DNA of 64,000 nt from Isoptericola dokdonensis DS-3 (GCF_001636295.1 NZ_CP014209.1:248001-312000), one strand, 5' to 3'; numbered from the stretch's first letter, positions 46,792 through 56,419 are shown. Notes: generated by a model from the letters alone, not told the origin. Numbers and translations: made by a program.

Positions 46792-46912
46792 CGCGTCCGA
46801 TCCTAGGTCACCCCGGGGGCGGCACCCGGCCGGGCGGGGCGGGCTCGGGCGGAGGTGAGACCGGCGGCACACCCGCCAGGGGTGCGCCGCCGATCGCGGG
46901 GGAGCGGACAGG

Positions 46913-48700
46913 TCAGGCGCGCAGCCAGACGGTCGTGTCGGCGGGCAGCGTCGTGTCGACCGGGCCGGAGGCGAGCAGCACCTCGTGGCCGGCCGGCAGC
47001 TCGACGGGCGTGCTGCCGAGGTTGGCCAGCACGACGACGTCGCGGTTGCGCAGCGCGACGACGTCGGCGGCGTCCGCGTGGTCGGCGAGCCACGTCAGGC
47101 CGCCGTGCCCGAGGCCCTCGGCGCGACGGGTGTCGAGCGCCGCCCGGTACAGCTCGAACGTCGACGTCGGGTCGCCGTACTGGACGTCCGCGGCGTAGCG
47201 GCCGTAGGAGTCGGGCTGCGGGAGCCAGGTGGCGCCGGTGGGCCCGAACCCGTAGCCGGGGGCGTCGGCCTGCCAGGGCAGCGGCACGCGGCAGCCGTCG
47301 CGGCCGGCCTCCGCGCCGTCGGTGCGGAAGTGGCCGGGGTCCTGGCGGACCTCGTTCGGCAGGGTGGTGTGCTCGGGCAGGCCGAGCTCCTCGCCCTGGT
47401 AGAGGTACGCGGAGCCGGGCAGCCCGAGCATGAGCAGCGACGCGGCGCGGGCACGCCGCAGGCCGAGCTCCTCGTCGGGCTGCGGGTCGGTCGCGAACAC
47501 GCCGTTGGGGCGCACGCCCGCGTCGGGCAGGCCGAGGCGGGTCGCGTGGCGCACGACGTCGTGGTTGGACAGCACCCAGGTGGTGGGCGCGCCGACCTCG
47601 TCGTTGGCCCGGTACGACGCCGCGACGACCCGGCGCAGCGCGGCGGCGTCCCAGCCGGTGGTGAGGAACGAGAAGTTGAACGCCTGGTGCATCTCGTCGG
47701 GGCGCACGTAGCGGGCGAGGCGCGACAGCGGCTCGACCCACGCCTCGGCCACGAGGCAGCGGTCGCCCTCGTACGCGGCGAGCACCCGGTGCCAGTCGCG
47801 GTAGATCTCGTGGACGCCGTCCTGGTCGAACATCGGACCCTGGTTGCCGGCGCCGGTGGAGCCGTCCTCGGGCGCGCCCGGGTCGGTCGCCTGCGCGTCG
47901 TCGCCGTCGCTGGAGCCCTCGACCATGGCGACGTGGCCGTCCCAGTCGGGCAGGCCGTCGGCCTTGATCATGCCGTGGGCGACGTCGACGCGGAAGCCGT
48001 CGACGCCCCGGTCGAGCCAGAACCGCAGGACGTCCTCGAACTCGGAGCGCACCTCCGGCTGCGTCCAGTCGAGGTCCGGCTGGGAGGAGTCGAACAGGTG
48101 CAGGTACCACTGGGGGCTGGGCTCGTCGTAGGCGTCGCCCGCGGCCGTGCTGGACGCCGCGAGGCGCGTCCACGCCGGGCCGCCGAAGATCGACTGCCAG
48201 TTGTTCGGGGGCTCGTCGCCGGCGGGGCCGCGGCCGTCGCGGAAGACGTACCGGGCACGCTCGGGGGACCCGGGGGCCGCGGCGAGCGCCTCCTGGAACC
48301 AGGCGTGCTGGTCGGAGGTGTGGTTGGGCACGAGGTCGACGATGACGCGCATGCCGCGGTCGTGGGCGCCCGCGAGCATCGTGTCGAAGTCCGCGAGCGT
48401 GCCGAACAGCGGGTCGACGTCGCGGTAGTCGGCGACGTCGTAGCCGGCGTCCTTCTGCGGGGAGCGGTAGAACGGCGAGAGCCAGACGGCGTCGACGCCG
48501 AGGTTCTTCAGGTGGTCGAGCTTCGACGTGATGCCGGGGATGTCACCGATGCCGTCGCCGTCGCCGTCCGCGAAGGAGCGGGGGTAGACCTGGTAGATGA
48601 CGGCGTCGCGCCACCACTCGCGGGCGGCGTCGGACCCGACGTGCACGGTCGCGCCGAGCGGCAGCGCGGTCGTCGGGGTGGTCGGCTCGGTGGTGGCCAT
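46913..48700 (-). CDS. GH13 alpha-glucosidase (oligo-1,6/maltodextrin type)
   Basis: ATG at 48700 gives 595 residues without a signal peptide, so cytoplasmic. It contains WWRDAVIYQVYPRSFADGDG, VPNHTSDQ, the catalytic region DGFRVDVAHG (nucleophile Asp), LVAEAW (acid Glu) and VLSNHDV. GDGDGIGD marks the calcium-binding loop. It hydrolyses short malto- or isomalto-oligosaccharides. A TTGCAAGA-type operator 49 bases upstream links it to the LacI regulator in the next gene. Confidence 0.93.
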   Translation of the reverse strand: MATTEPTTPTTALPLGATVHVGSDAAREWWRDAVIYQVYPRSFADGDGDGIGDIPGITSKLDHLKNLGVDAVWLSPFYRSPQKDAGYDVADYRDVDPLFGTLADFDTMLAGAHDRGMRVIVDLVPNHTSDQHAWFQEALAAAPGSPERARYVFRDGRGPAGDEPPNNWQSIFGGPAWTRLAASSTAAGDAYDEPSPQWYLHLFDSSQPDLDWTQPEVRSEFEDVLRFWLDRGVDGFRVDVAHGMIKADGLPDWDGHVAMVEGSSDGDDAQATDPGAPEDGSTGAGNQGPMFDQDGVHEIYRDWHRVLAAYEGDRCLVAEAWVEPLSRLARYVRPDEMHQAFNFSFLTTGWDAAALRRVVAASYRANDEVGAPTTWVLSNHDVVRHATRLGLPDAGVRPNGVFATDPQPDEELGLRRARAASLLMLGLPGSAYLYQGEELGLPEHTTLPNEVRQDPGHFRTDGAEAGRDGCRVPLPWQADAPGYGFGPTGATWLPQPDSYGRYAADVQYGDPTSTFELYRAALDTRRAEGLGHGGLTWLADHADAADVVALRNRDVVVLANLGSTPVELPAGHEVLLASGPVDTTLPADTTVWLRA

Positions 48701-48748
48701 GGTGGTCCTCACGGTCGGGACGGAAACGGGTCAGCGCTGCAAGCGTAC

Positions 48749-48763
48749 TGAAACTTCTTGCAA
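48749..48763 (-). promoter_or_regulatory. LacI-type operator before the alpha-glucosidase
   Basis: The minus strand reads TTGCAAGAAGTTTCA, an imperfect copy of the perfect operator TTGCAAGATCTTGCAA before malE. A GCTTGCA half-site lies just beside it. Confidence 0.7.
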
Positions 48764-48827
48764 ACTGTGAGCGCCCTCGATCGGGGCTCGTTCCAGGCTG
48801 CGCGTGGCCGACCGACCGCGCAAGGGC

Positions 48828-49847
48828 TCAGCGGCGCACGGGTCCCGTGGAGCCGCGAACCACGAGCTCGGGGGAGAAGAGCAGCTCCGTGCGCGGAGCG
48901 CGGTCGCCCGAGATCTCCGTGAGCAGGGCGCTGACGGCGGCGTGCGCCATCGCCTCGACCGGCTGGCGCACGGTCGTCAGCGGGGGCTCGGTGAACGCGA
49001 TGAGCGGGGCGTCGTCGTAGCCGACGACCGAGACGTCGCCGGGCACCGACAGGCCGCGGGCCCGGGCGGCGCGCACGGCCCCCAGCGCCATGATGTCCGA
49101 CCCGCACACGACCGCCGTGTGCCCGCCGTCGAACAGCTCGCCGGCGGCGACCTGACCGCCCTCGAGCGTGTACAGGGTGCTGAGGACGTGCCGCTGTGCG
49201 GCCGCCTCGTCGGCGGCCAGGCCGTGCCGCACCAGGGCGGCGGTGAACGCGTGCACCTTGCGCCGGGCGGGCACGTACCGCTCCGGCCCGATGGCCAGGC
49301 CGATCCGCGTGTGCCCCAGCGTGACCAGGTGCTGGACCGACACGTCGACGGCCTCGGCGTCGTCCGGCGAGACGAACGGGGCGTCGATGCCCGGGGCGTG
49401 GCCGTTGACCAGGACGATCGGCACGCCCTGGCTGCGCAGCAGCTCGTAGCGGCCGTGCTTGGCGCGGGTGTCGGCGTGCAGGCCGGAGATGAAGATGATC
49501 CCGGCCACGGAGTGGTCGACGAGGGTCGAGACGTACTCGTCCTCCGTGGTGCCGCCGGGCGCCTGCGTGCACAGCAGCGGCGTGTAGCCGCGCTGCGCGA
49601 GGACGGACTCGACCGCCTGGGCGAACGCGGGGAAGACGGGGTTGGTGAGCTCCGGCACGACGAGCCCCACGAGCCCCGCCGACCGGCCGCGCAGCGACGA
49701 GGGCCGCTCGTAGCCGAGGACGTCGAGGGCGGCGAGGACGGACTGGCGCGTCGAGCTCGCCACGCCGGGCTTGCCGTTGAGCACGCGCGAGACCGTCGCG
49801 GTGGAGACGCCGGCCTGCTCGGCCAGGTCGCTCAGTCGGGTGCGCAC
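48828..49847 (-). CDS. LacI-family maltodextrin regulator (MalR-like)
   Basis: GTG at 49847 gives 339 residues; GTG 49877 is in frame but less typical. The helix-turn-helix is RLSDLAEQAGVSTATVSRVL, followed by the hinge and periplasmic-binding-type sensor (GLVVPELTNPVFPAFAQAVE, VVGYDDAPLIAFTEPPLTTV). It is divergent from malE, with operator sequences between. It most probably represses the mal genes and is released by maltose or maltodextrin. Confidence 0.88.
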   Translation of the reverse strand: MRTRLSDLAEQAGVSTATVSRVLNGKPGVASSTRQSVLAALDVLGYERPSSLRGRSAGLVGLVVPELTNPVFPAFAQAVESVLAQRGYTPLLCTQAPGGTTEDEYVSTLVDHSVAGIIFISGLHADTRAKHGRYELLRSQGVPIVLVNGHAPGIDAPFVSPDDAEAVDVSVQHLVTLGHTRIGLAIGPERYVPARRKVHAFTAALVRHGLAADEAAAQRHVLSTLYTLEGGQVAAGELFDGGHTAVVCGSDIMALGAVRAARARGLSVPGDVSVVGYDDAPLIAFTEPPLTTVRQPVEAMAHAAVSALLTEISGDRAPRTELLFSPELVVRGSTGPVRR

Positions 49848-49905
49848 GCGGTCGATGGTAGGGGACAACCAGGTCACCGGCCTGTGACTGTTCCCAGTCG
49901 AGACG

Positions 49906-49931
49906 CGTTTCGGCAGTCTGTTGCCGAAACG
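49906..49931. promoter_or_regulatory. Second palindrome between malR and malE
   Basis: CGTTTCGGCA (49906-49915) and TGCCGAAACG (49922-49931) are perfect complements with a 6-base spacer. It may be another regulator's site or an upstream operator for the same LacI protein. Confidence 0.6.
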
Positions 49932-49934
49932 TTA

Positions 49935-49974
49935 TTGCAAGATCTTGCAAGAACCGTCGACAGGGATCTAGATT
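49935..49974 (+). promoter_or_regulatory. malE promoter with embedded LacI operator
   Basis: TTGCAAGATCTTGCAA (49935-49950) is a perfect 16-bp palindrome. Its end TTGCAA serves as a -35 box, and TAGATT at 49969-49974 is a -10 box with an 18-base spacer. Repressor binding would block the promoter. malE starts 65 bases beyond. Confidence 0.75.
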
Positions 49975-50038
49975 CACGCTCAGCCGGGCCCCGGCGTCCA
50001 CGCCACCGGGCCATCATCGACATGCTGGGAGAACCCCG

Positions 50039-51280
50039 ATGCGACGGAGCATCCTGCTCGCCTCCGCCCTCGTCACGACCCTCGCGCTGAGCGCGTGCGG
50101 TTCGTCCGAGGAGCCCGCCGCGCCGGCCGAGGAGCCGACCGACGCCGCCACCACCGGGGCCGCGGGCTCCGGCGAGCCCCTCACCGTGTGGGTGGACGAG
50201 ACCCGCCAGGCCGCCGTCGAGGCCGCCGCCGAGGACTTCACCGCCGAGACCGGCACCGAGGTCGAGCTCGTGCTGAAGAACTTCGAGGACATCCGCACCG
50301 ACTTCATCGCCCAGGTCCCCACCGGCGAGGGCCCCGACATCACCGTCGGCGCGCACGACTGGCTCGGCGAGCTCATCACCAACGGCGTCGTCGCCCCGGT
50401 CGAGCTCGGCGACAAGGCCGCCGAGTTCGAGGAGGTCGCCGTCCAGGCGTTCACCGCCGACGGCCAGGTCTACGGCCTGCCCTACGCCATCGAGAACATC
50501 GCGCTCATCCGCAACACCGAGCTCGCCCCGACGCCGCCCGCCACCTGGGACGAGCTCCTGGAGATGAGCAAGGACGTCGACGTCAAGTACCCGGTCCTCG
50601 TGCAGACCGGCACCGAGGGCGACCCGTACACGTACTACCCGTTCCAGACCTCGTTCGGCGCCCCGGTGTTCGAGCAGAACGCCGACGGCTCCTACTCGCC
50701 CGAGCTCGCCATGGGCGGCGAGAACGGCGAGGCGTACGCGCAGTGGCTCGCCGAGCAGGGCGACAACGGCACCCTGAGCACCGACATCACCTACGACATC
50801 GCCGTCGAGGCCTTCGCCAAGGGGCAGTCGCCGTTCATCGTCGGCGGTCCGTGGATGATCGAGCAGTTCGCCGACCTCGACCTCGCGATCAACCCGGTCC
50901 CGACCGCGGGCGACCAGCCCGCCCAGCCGTTCGTCGGCGTCCAGGGCTTCTACGTCAGCGCCCAGAGCGACAACGCGCTCGTCGCGAACGACTTCCTCGT
51001 CAACTTCATGGCCACGACCGAGGCGCAGACCGCCCTCTTCGAGGCCGGCGGCCGCCCGCCGGCGCTGACCGCCGCCGCCGACGCCGCGTCGACCGACCCG
51101 ATCGTCGCCGGCTTCCGCGCCGTCGGCGCCGAGGCCGTCCCGATGCCGTCCATCCCCGAGATGGGTTCCGTGTGGGCCTTCTGGGGCGTGACCGAGGCCA
51201 ACATCCTCACCGGCAAGGTCGACCCGGCCGAGGGCTGGCAGAAGATGATCGCCGACATCGAAGGCGCCCTCGGCTCCTGA
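50039..51280 (+). CDS. malE: Maltose/maltodextrin-binding lipoprotein
   Basis: ATG at 50039 follows GGGAGAA and gives 413 residues. The lipoprotein signal ends ALSACGSS. The SBP_bac_1 fold has PLTVWVDETRQAAVEAAAED, VPTGEGPDITVGAHDWLGEL and GQVYGLPYAIEN. It binds maltodextrins outside the membrane and feeds MalFG. Confidence 0.93.
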   Translation: MRRSILLASALVTTLALSACGSSEEPAAPAEEPTDAATTGAAGSGEPLTVWVDETRQAAVEAAAEDFTAETGTEVELVLKNFEDIRTDFIAQVPTGEGPDITVGAHDWLGELITNGVVAPVELGDKAAEFEEVAVQAFTADGQVYGLPYAIENIALIRNTELAPTPPATWDELLEMSKDVDVKYPVLVQTGTEGDPYTYYPFQTSFGAPVFEQNADGSYSPELAMGGENGEAYAQWLAEQGDNGTLSTDITYDIAVEAFAKGQSPFIVGGPWMIEQFADLDLAINPVPTAGDQPAQPFVGVQGFYVSAQSDNALVANDFLVNFMATTEAQTALFEAGGRPPALTAAADAASTDPIVAGFRAVGAEAVPMPSIPEMGSVWAFWGVTEANILTGKVDPAEGWQKMIADIEGALGS

Positions 51281-51293
51281 CGTCCAGACCTCT

Positions 51294-51329
51294 CACGACG
51301 GGCCGTGGCACGCGCCACGGCCCGTCGTG
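51294..51329 (+). terminator. Intercistronic hairpin between malE and malF
   Basis: CACGACGGGCCGTGGC (51294-51309) pairs perfectly with 51314-51329 around ACGC. A partial terminator here would give more malE than malF mRNA, as in many binding-protein operons. Confidence 0.75.
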
Positions 51330-51348
51330 CGACCCGGAAGGCCCCACG

Positions 51349-53001
51349 ATGAGCGACCCGAACCCCGGCGCGCGCAGCGCCACCGTCGAACGCCCCGGCC
51401 CCGCCGACGCCGTCCCGCCCGGCGGCGAGCGCGGGACCGCGCGACGGCCCCGCCCCGACGAGTCCCACGCCCGCCGCTACGGCGCGGGGTTCCTCGTCAA
51501 GCTCGCCCTCATGGCCGTCGTCGACGCGTTCGGCGTCTACGTCGTGTGGTCGGCGTGGGTCGCCGAGTCCTGGGTGATCCTCGGCGCGATGGTCGCCATG
51601 CTCGCGGTGGCGAACTGGGTGTACTTCTCGCGGCGCACGGTTCCGCTGAAGTACGTCCTGCCCGGGCTGGTGTTCCTGTTCACCTTCCAGGTCTTCACGA
51701 TCGCCTACACCGGGTGGGTCGCCTTCACGAACTACGGCGACGGGCACAACTCCACCAAGGACGACGCCGTGGCGGCGCTGCTCGTGCAGAACGAGCGACG
51801 CGTCGAGGGCTCGCCGTCCCTGCCGCTGACCGTCGTCGCGGACGGCGACGAGCTCGGTTTCGCCGTCGTGCAGCCCGACGGCACGACCGCCGTCGGTGGC
51901 GCCGACGACCCGCTCGCCCCGGTCGACGCCACGGTCGCCGACGGCCAGGTCACGACCGTCGACGGCTGGCAGGTGCTGGACCGCCAGCAGGTCCTGGAGC
52001 GCCAGGACGAGGTGACGAACCTGCGCGTGCCCGTCTCCGACGACGAGGCCGACGGCTCCGTGCGCACCACCGACGCCCGCACCGGCTACGTGTACACCTC
52101 GGCGCTCGTCTACGACGAGGCCGCCGACACGATGACCGACACCACCACCGGCACGGTCTACACGCCGAACGACTCCGGCCAGTTCGAGGCAGCCGACGGC
52201 TCCACCCTGGCCGTGGGCTGGCGCGTCTTCGTCGGGCTCGACAACTTCACGCTCGCGTTCTCCGACTCGCGGTACGCCGGACCGTTCCTCCAGGTCGTGC
52301 TGTGGACGTTCGTGTTCGCGATCGCGTCGGTCGGCACGACGTTCCTGCTGGGCATGTTCCTCGCGTCCGTGATGAACGTGCCGATCCGGGGCCGCCGCGT
52401 CTACCGGACCCTGCTGATCCTGCCGTACGCCATCCCGGGGTTCGTCGCGCCGCTGCTGTGGTCCGGCCTGCTCAACCGCAGCTTCGGGTTCGTCAACCAG
52501 GTGCTGCTCGGCGGGGCCGCGATCCCGTGGCTCACCGACCCCTGGCTGGCCAAGTTCTCGCTCATCGCCGTGAACCTGTGGCTCGGGTTCCCGTACATGT
52601 TCCTCATCTGCACCGGCGCCCTGCAGTCGCTGCCGAGCGACGTCATGGAGGCCGCGAAGATCGACGGCGCGAGCCGGTGGCGCACCTGGCGGTCGGTGAC
52701 GCTGCCCCTGCTGCTCGTCTCCACGACGCCGCTGCTCATCTCCAGCTTCGCGTTCAACTTCAACAACTTCGCCCTGGTGTACATGCTCACCGGCGGCGGG
52801 CCCCGCTTCGAGGACGCCTCCGTGCCGCTCGGGCACACCGACATCCTCATCACGATGGTCTACTCGGTCGCCGGCCTGGACGGGAACGCCCCGAAGAACT
52901 TCGGCCTGGCCAGCGCCCTGTCCATCGTCATCTTCCTGATCATCGCGACGATCAGCGCGGTCGCCTTCCGGCGGACCCGCGCGCTCGAGGAGATCAACTG
53001 A
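51349..53001 (+). CDS. malF: Maltose ABC permease MalF
   Basis: ATG at 51349 gives 550 residues. Several N-terminal spans are followed by a long extracytoplasmic loop (about residues 130-290) as in MalF proteins, and further spans carry the EAA loop EAAKIDGASRWRTW. It partners MalG in the membrane channel. It lies one base before malG. Confidence 0.92.
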   Translation: MSDPNPGARSATVERPGPADAVPPGGERGTARRPRPDESHARRYGAGFLVKLALMAVVDAFGVYVVWSAWVAESWVILGAMVAMLAVANWVYFSRRTVPLKYVLPGLVFLFTFQVFTIAYTGWVAFTNYGDGHNSTKDDAVAALLVQNERRVEGSPSLPLTVVADGDELGFAVVQPDGTTAVGGADDPLAPVDATVADGQVTTVDGWQVLDRQQVLERQDEVTNLRVPVSDDEADGSVRTTDARTGYVYTSALVYDEAADTMTDTTTGTVYTPNDSGQFEAADGSTLAVGWRVFVGLDNFTLAFSDSRYAGPFLQVVLWTFVFAIASVGTTFLLGMFLASVMNVPIRGRRVYRTLLILPYAIPGFVAPLLWSGLLNRSFGFVNQVLLGGAAIPWLTDPWLAKFSLIAVNLWLGFPYMFLICTGALQSLPSDVMEAAKIDGASRWRTWRSVTLPLLLVSTTPLLISSFAFNFNNFALVYMLTGGGPRFEDASVPLGHTDILITMVYSVAGLDGNAPKNFGLASALSIVIFLIIATISAVAFRRTRALEEIN

Positions 53002-53002
53002 C

Positions 53003-53905
53003 ATGACCGCCACCACGCTCCCCGCCGCCACCCGGCCGGCCGTCCCGGCCCGCCGCCGGTCCGCGCGCCGCTGGTTCGCCGAGGTCGGCTGGCGCCACGT
53101 CGTCGGCGTCGTGTTCGTCGTCTACGCCGTCTTCCCGATCGTCTACGTGCTGTCCGCCTCGCTCAGCGAGTCGGGCACCCTCACCGGCTCCAACCAGCTC
53201 TTCGACTCCGTCAGCACCGCGAACTACGCGGCGCTCGCCGACACCCGGTTCTGGGAGTGGATGGGCAACTCCGTCAAGGTGGCGGTGGTCACCGCGATCG
53301 GGACGGTGCTCATGGGCGCGGCCGCCGCGTACGCGTTCAGCCGGTTCCGCTTCACGGGCCGCCGCGTCGGCCTCACCACCCTGCTGGTGCTGCAGATGTT
53401 CCCGCAGATGCTCGCGTTCGTCGCGATCTTCCTGCTGCTCATCAGCCTCGGCCAGGTGGTCCCGGCACTCGGCCTGAACTCCCACGTGGCGCTGGTCTGC
53501 GTCTACCTGGGCGGCGCGCTCGGGGTGAACACGTTCCTCATGTACGGGTTCTTCAACACGATCCCGCGCGAGCTGGACGAGGCCGCGAAGATCGACGGCG
53601 CCACGCACGCGCAGACGTACTGGACGATCATCCTGCGGCTCGTGACGCCGATCCTGGCGGTCGTGGCGCTGCTGTCGATCATCTCGACCTTCGGCGAGTT
53701 CGTCATCGCGCGCGTGCTGCTCCAGTCGGAGGCGAACTGGACGCTCGCCGTCGGCCTGTACTCCTGGGTGTCCAGCCTGCTCGAGGCGAACTGGGGCCTG
53801 TTCGCGGCCGGCGCGGTGATCTCCACCGTCCCGGTGCTCGCCCTGTTCCTGTTCCTGCAGAAGTACATCGTGGGCGGCCTGACCGCGGGTTCGGTCAAGG
53901 GCTGA
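53003..53905 (+). CDS. malG: Maltose ABC permease MalG
   Basis: ATG at 53003 gives 300 residues with six helices and the EAA loop DEAAKIDGATHAQTYW near residue 195. It follows malF by one base. No ATPase gene follows, so a shared MsiK-type ATPase elsewhere in the genome is expected to energise the importer. Confidence 0.93.
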   Translation: MTATTLPAATRPAVPARRRSARRWFAEVGWRHVVGVVFVVYAVFPIVYVLSASLSESGTLTGSNQLFDSVSTANYAALADTRFWEWMGNSVKVAVVTAIGTVLMGAAAAYAFSRFRFTGRRVGLTTLLVLQMFPQMLAFVAIFLLLISLGQVVPALGLNSHVALVCVYLGGALGVNTFLMYGFFNTIPRELDEAAKIDGATHAQTYWTIILRLVTPILAVVALLSIISTFGEFVIARVLLQSEANWTLAVGLYSWVSSLLEANWGLFAAGAVISTVPVLALFLFLQKYIVGGLTAGSVKG

Positions 53906-53960
53906 GAACTGGTGGGGCCCGCCTGTGGCGGGGCTCACACCGTGGCCCTAGCCTGGGCGC

Positions 53961-54512
53961 ATGACCGAGACGCGCAGCTACACCCCTGACCTGGGGCGGC
54001 TCACCGACGCCGCCGACGACTCGTTCTCCGTGCGCCGCGCGTACGGCGAACCGTACGAGCACCAAGGCCAGCTCGTGATCCCCGTCGCCAAGGTGTGGGG
54101 CGGCATGGGGACGGGGTCCGGCGGCGCCGGTGCGACCGGTTCCGGCGCGGGCTCCGGCACGGGCACGGGCAGCGGCAAGGGCACCGGGCAGATCGGTGGC
54201 TGGTCGCGCTCGTTCCGGCTGGGCTCGCCGGCCGAGAACACCGAGGGCGGCCCCGAGGACCACGGCGACGCGTCCGGCGACGCCCAGGGCGAGATCCGGG
54301 GCGAGACCCACGGCGACGGCTCGGGCGAGGGCAACGGCGGTGGCGGCGGCTACGGTCTGCAGGTCAAGCCGCTCGGCGTCTACGTCATCTCCGCCGAGGG
54401 CACGAGCTGGCAGCCCGTGCTCGACCTCAACAAGGCGATCGTCGGCGCACAGGTCGTCGGCATCGCGTTCGCGCTCGCCCTCGGGTGGGCAGTCGGGCGC
54501 CGTCGTCGCTGA
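53961..54512 (+). CDS. GerW/YtfJ-family protein
   Basis: ATG at 53961 gives 183 residues. Start SFSVRRAYGEPYEHQGQLVI leads to VAKVWGGMG, then a Gly-rich low-complexity stretch and the conserved YGLQVKPLGVYVISAEG end with one hydrophobic helix. GerW (YtfJ) is known for spore germination in Bacillus, yet relatives occur in non-sporing actinobacteria where the role is unknown. It sits between malG and the second GH13 gene. Confidence 0.8.
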   Translation: MTETRSYTPDLGRLTDAADDSFSVRRAYGEPYEHQGQLVIPVAKVWGGMGTGSGGAGATGSGAGSGTGTGSGKGTGQIGGWSRSFRLGSPAENTEGGPEDHGDASGDAQGEIRGETHGDGSGEGNGGGGGYGLQVKPLGVYVISAEGTSWQPVLDLNKAIVGAQVVGIAFALALGWAVGRRRR

Positions 54513-54550
54513 CCTCCGGCGGCGGCGTGCCCGCCGACCGGAAGGACAGC

Positions 54551-56419
54551 ATGACCTCGCACCTGCTCGACCAGCCGCACCACGACGGCTCCGCGCTCCA
54601 CGTCCCGCCGGGCACTCCCGCCCTCGGTGACACCGTGCCCGTCCGCGTCCGGGTGCCCCGGGCGGCGGGCGTCACCGGCGTCTGGCTGCGCACGGTGCGC
54701 GACGGCGAGCCGCGTCTGGTGGCGGCCCGCCCGGACGGCGGCACGGACGAGGAGACCTCGTACGTCGCCGAGGTCGACGTGCACAACCCCGTCACGCCGT
54801 ACCGGTTCCTCCTCGACGGACCGGGTGGCTACCGCTGGCTCGACGGGCGTGGCGTGCACGCGCGGGAGGTGCCCGACGCCGGGAGCTTCCGCCTCACCAC
54901 GCACGCCCCGGCGCCCGCCTGGCTGGGCGACGGGCTGGTCTACCAGGTGTTCCCCGACCGGTTCGCCCGCTCGGGCGCCGCGATCTCCCGGCCCGCGCCG
55001 GACTGGGCCGTGCCCGCCTCCTGGGACGACGAGCCCGCGGGCGACGGCCCGCTCGCCGGCACCCAGCTCTTCGGCGGCGACCTCGACGGGATCGTCGAGC
55101 ACCTCGACCACCTCGAGGCCCTCGGGGTCGGCACCCTGTACCTGACGCCCGTGTTCCCCGGACGCTCGAACCACCGCTACGACGCCTCCACCTTCGCCGC
55201 CGTCGACCCGCTGCTCGGCGGCGACGCCGCGTACGCGCGGCTGGCGGACGCCGTGCACGCGCGGGGCATGCGGCTGATGGGCGACATCACCACCAACCAC
55301 ACCGGTGCCGGGCACGAGTGGTTCACCCGGGCCCTGGCCGACCCCGCCGCGCCGGAGCGGGACCTGTTCGTGTGGGCCGAGCCCGGCGGCGCCGACGTCG
55401 CGACCACCCCGGCCGGCGAGGGGTACGCGTCCTGGCTGGGGTTCGGCTCGCTCCCCAAGCTGGACTGGGGCTCGGACGAGACCTGGCACCGCATGGTCAC
55501 CGGGCCCGACGCCCCGATCGGTCGCTACCTGCGCGCGCCGTACCACCTGGACGGCTGGCGCGTCGACGTCGCGAACATGACCGGCCGGTGGGGGAGCGAC
55601 GACCGCACCCACGACGTCGCCCGTGCCCTGCGTGCGGCGATCGGCCGCGAGAACCCCGAGGCCGCGCTCGTCGCCGAGCACTTCCACGACGCCACCGCCG
55701 ACCTCCTGGCGGGCGGCTGGCACGCCAACATGAACTACACGGGCTTCACGCGGCCGGTGTGGTCGTGGCTCGCGCTCGACGGGTCCCCGGTCGCCGCGCA
55801 CGGGCTGCCCGTCGCGGGGGTGCGCCGCCCCGGCGGCTCGATGGTCGCCGCCATGCGCGACTTCGACGCCGGCGTGCCCTGGTCGGTGACGGCCCGGCAG
55901 TGGAACATGCTCGGCTCGCACGACACCCCGCGGCTGCGCACCGTCGTCGGGCCCGACGCCGTCGAGCTCGCGGTCACGCTGCTGCTCACCTACCCGGGCA
56001 CGCCCGTGGTGTTCGCGGGCGACGAGGTCGGCGCGACCGGCGACAACGGCGAGCACGCCCGCACCACCATGGCGTGGGACCAGGCCGCGCACGGCGGACC
56101 GCGCTGGGACGCCGCCACCCTGGAGGTGTACCGGCGGCTGGCGGCGGTGCGGCGCGGGTCGTCGGCGCTGCGCGACGGCGGGATGCGCTGGGCCGTCGTC
56201 GAGGACGACGCCGTGGTGTTCCTGCGCGAGTCGCCCGCCGAGCGGGTGCTGGTGGTCGTGGCGCGCGGGCCGTGGTCCGGGGTGACCCTGCCGGGCCGGC
56301 TGCTCGCGCCGGGTGCCGAGCCCGAGCCGCTGTACGGCGAGGTGCCGGTCTCGGCCGGGCCGCAGGGCCTGCGGGTCTCCGGCGACGGCCCCGGGGTCGC
56401 CGTCGTGCGCCTCGCCTGA
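54551..56419 (+). CDS. GH13 neopullulanase/maltogenic amylase-like enzyme
   Basis: ATG at 54551 gives 622 residues without signal peptide. An N-terminal CBM34-like beta domain (residues 1-120) precedes the barrel with YQVFPDRFARSG, DITTNHTG, DGWRVDVANMTG (nucleophile Asp near 338), VAEHFHD (acid Glu) and GSHDTPR. It should cut cyclodextrins, pullulan or maltodextrins inside the cell after MalEFG uptake. It starts 38 bases after the GerW gene. Confidence 0.9.
   Translation: MTSHLLDQPHHDGSALHVPPGTPALGDTVPVRVRVPRAAGVTGVWLRTVRDGEPRLVAARPDGGTDEETSYVAEVDVHNPVTPYRFLLDGPGGYRWLDGRGVHAREVPDAGSFRLTTHAPAPAWLGDGLVYQVFPDRFARSGAAISRPAPDWAVPASWDDEPAGDGPLAGTQLFGGDLDGIVEHLDHLEALGVGTLYLTPVFPGRSNHRYDASTFAAVDPLLGGDAAYARLADAVHARGMRLMGDITTNHTGAGHEWFTRALADPAAPERDLFVWAEPGGADVATTPAGEGYASWLGFGSLPKLDWGSDETWHRMVTGPDAPIGRYLRAPYHLDGWRVDVANMTGRWGSDDRTHDVARALRAAIGRENPEAALVAEHFHDATADLLAGGWHANMNYTGFTRPVWSWLALDGSPVAAHGLPVAGVRRPGGSMVAAMRDFDAGVPWSVTARQWNMLGSHDTPRLRTVVGPDAVELAVTLLLTYPGTPVVFAGDEVGATGDNGEHARTTMAWDQAAHGGPRWDAATLEVYRRLAAVRRGSSALRDGGMRWAVVEDDAVVFLRESPAERVLVVVARGPWSGVTLPGRLLAPGAEPEPLYGEVPVSAGPQGLRVSGDGPGVAVVRLA

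Noticed and set aside
50095..51348. N-terminal extension of malF into malE
   Set aside because: The frame is open through malE but out of phase with it; malF starts at 51349 after the hairpin.
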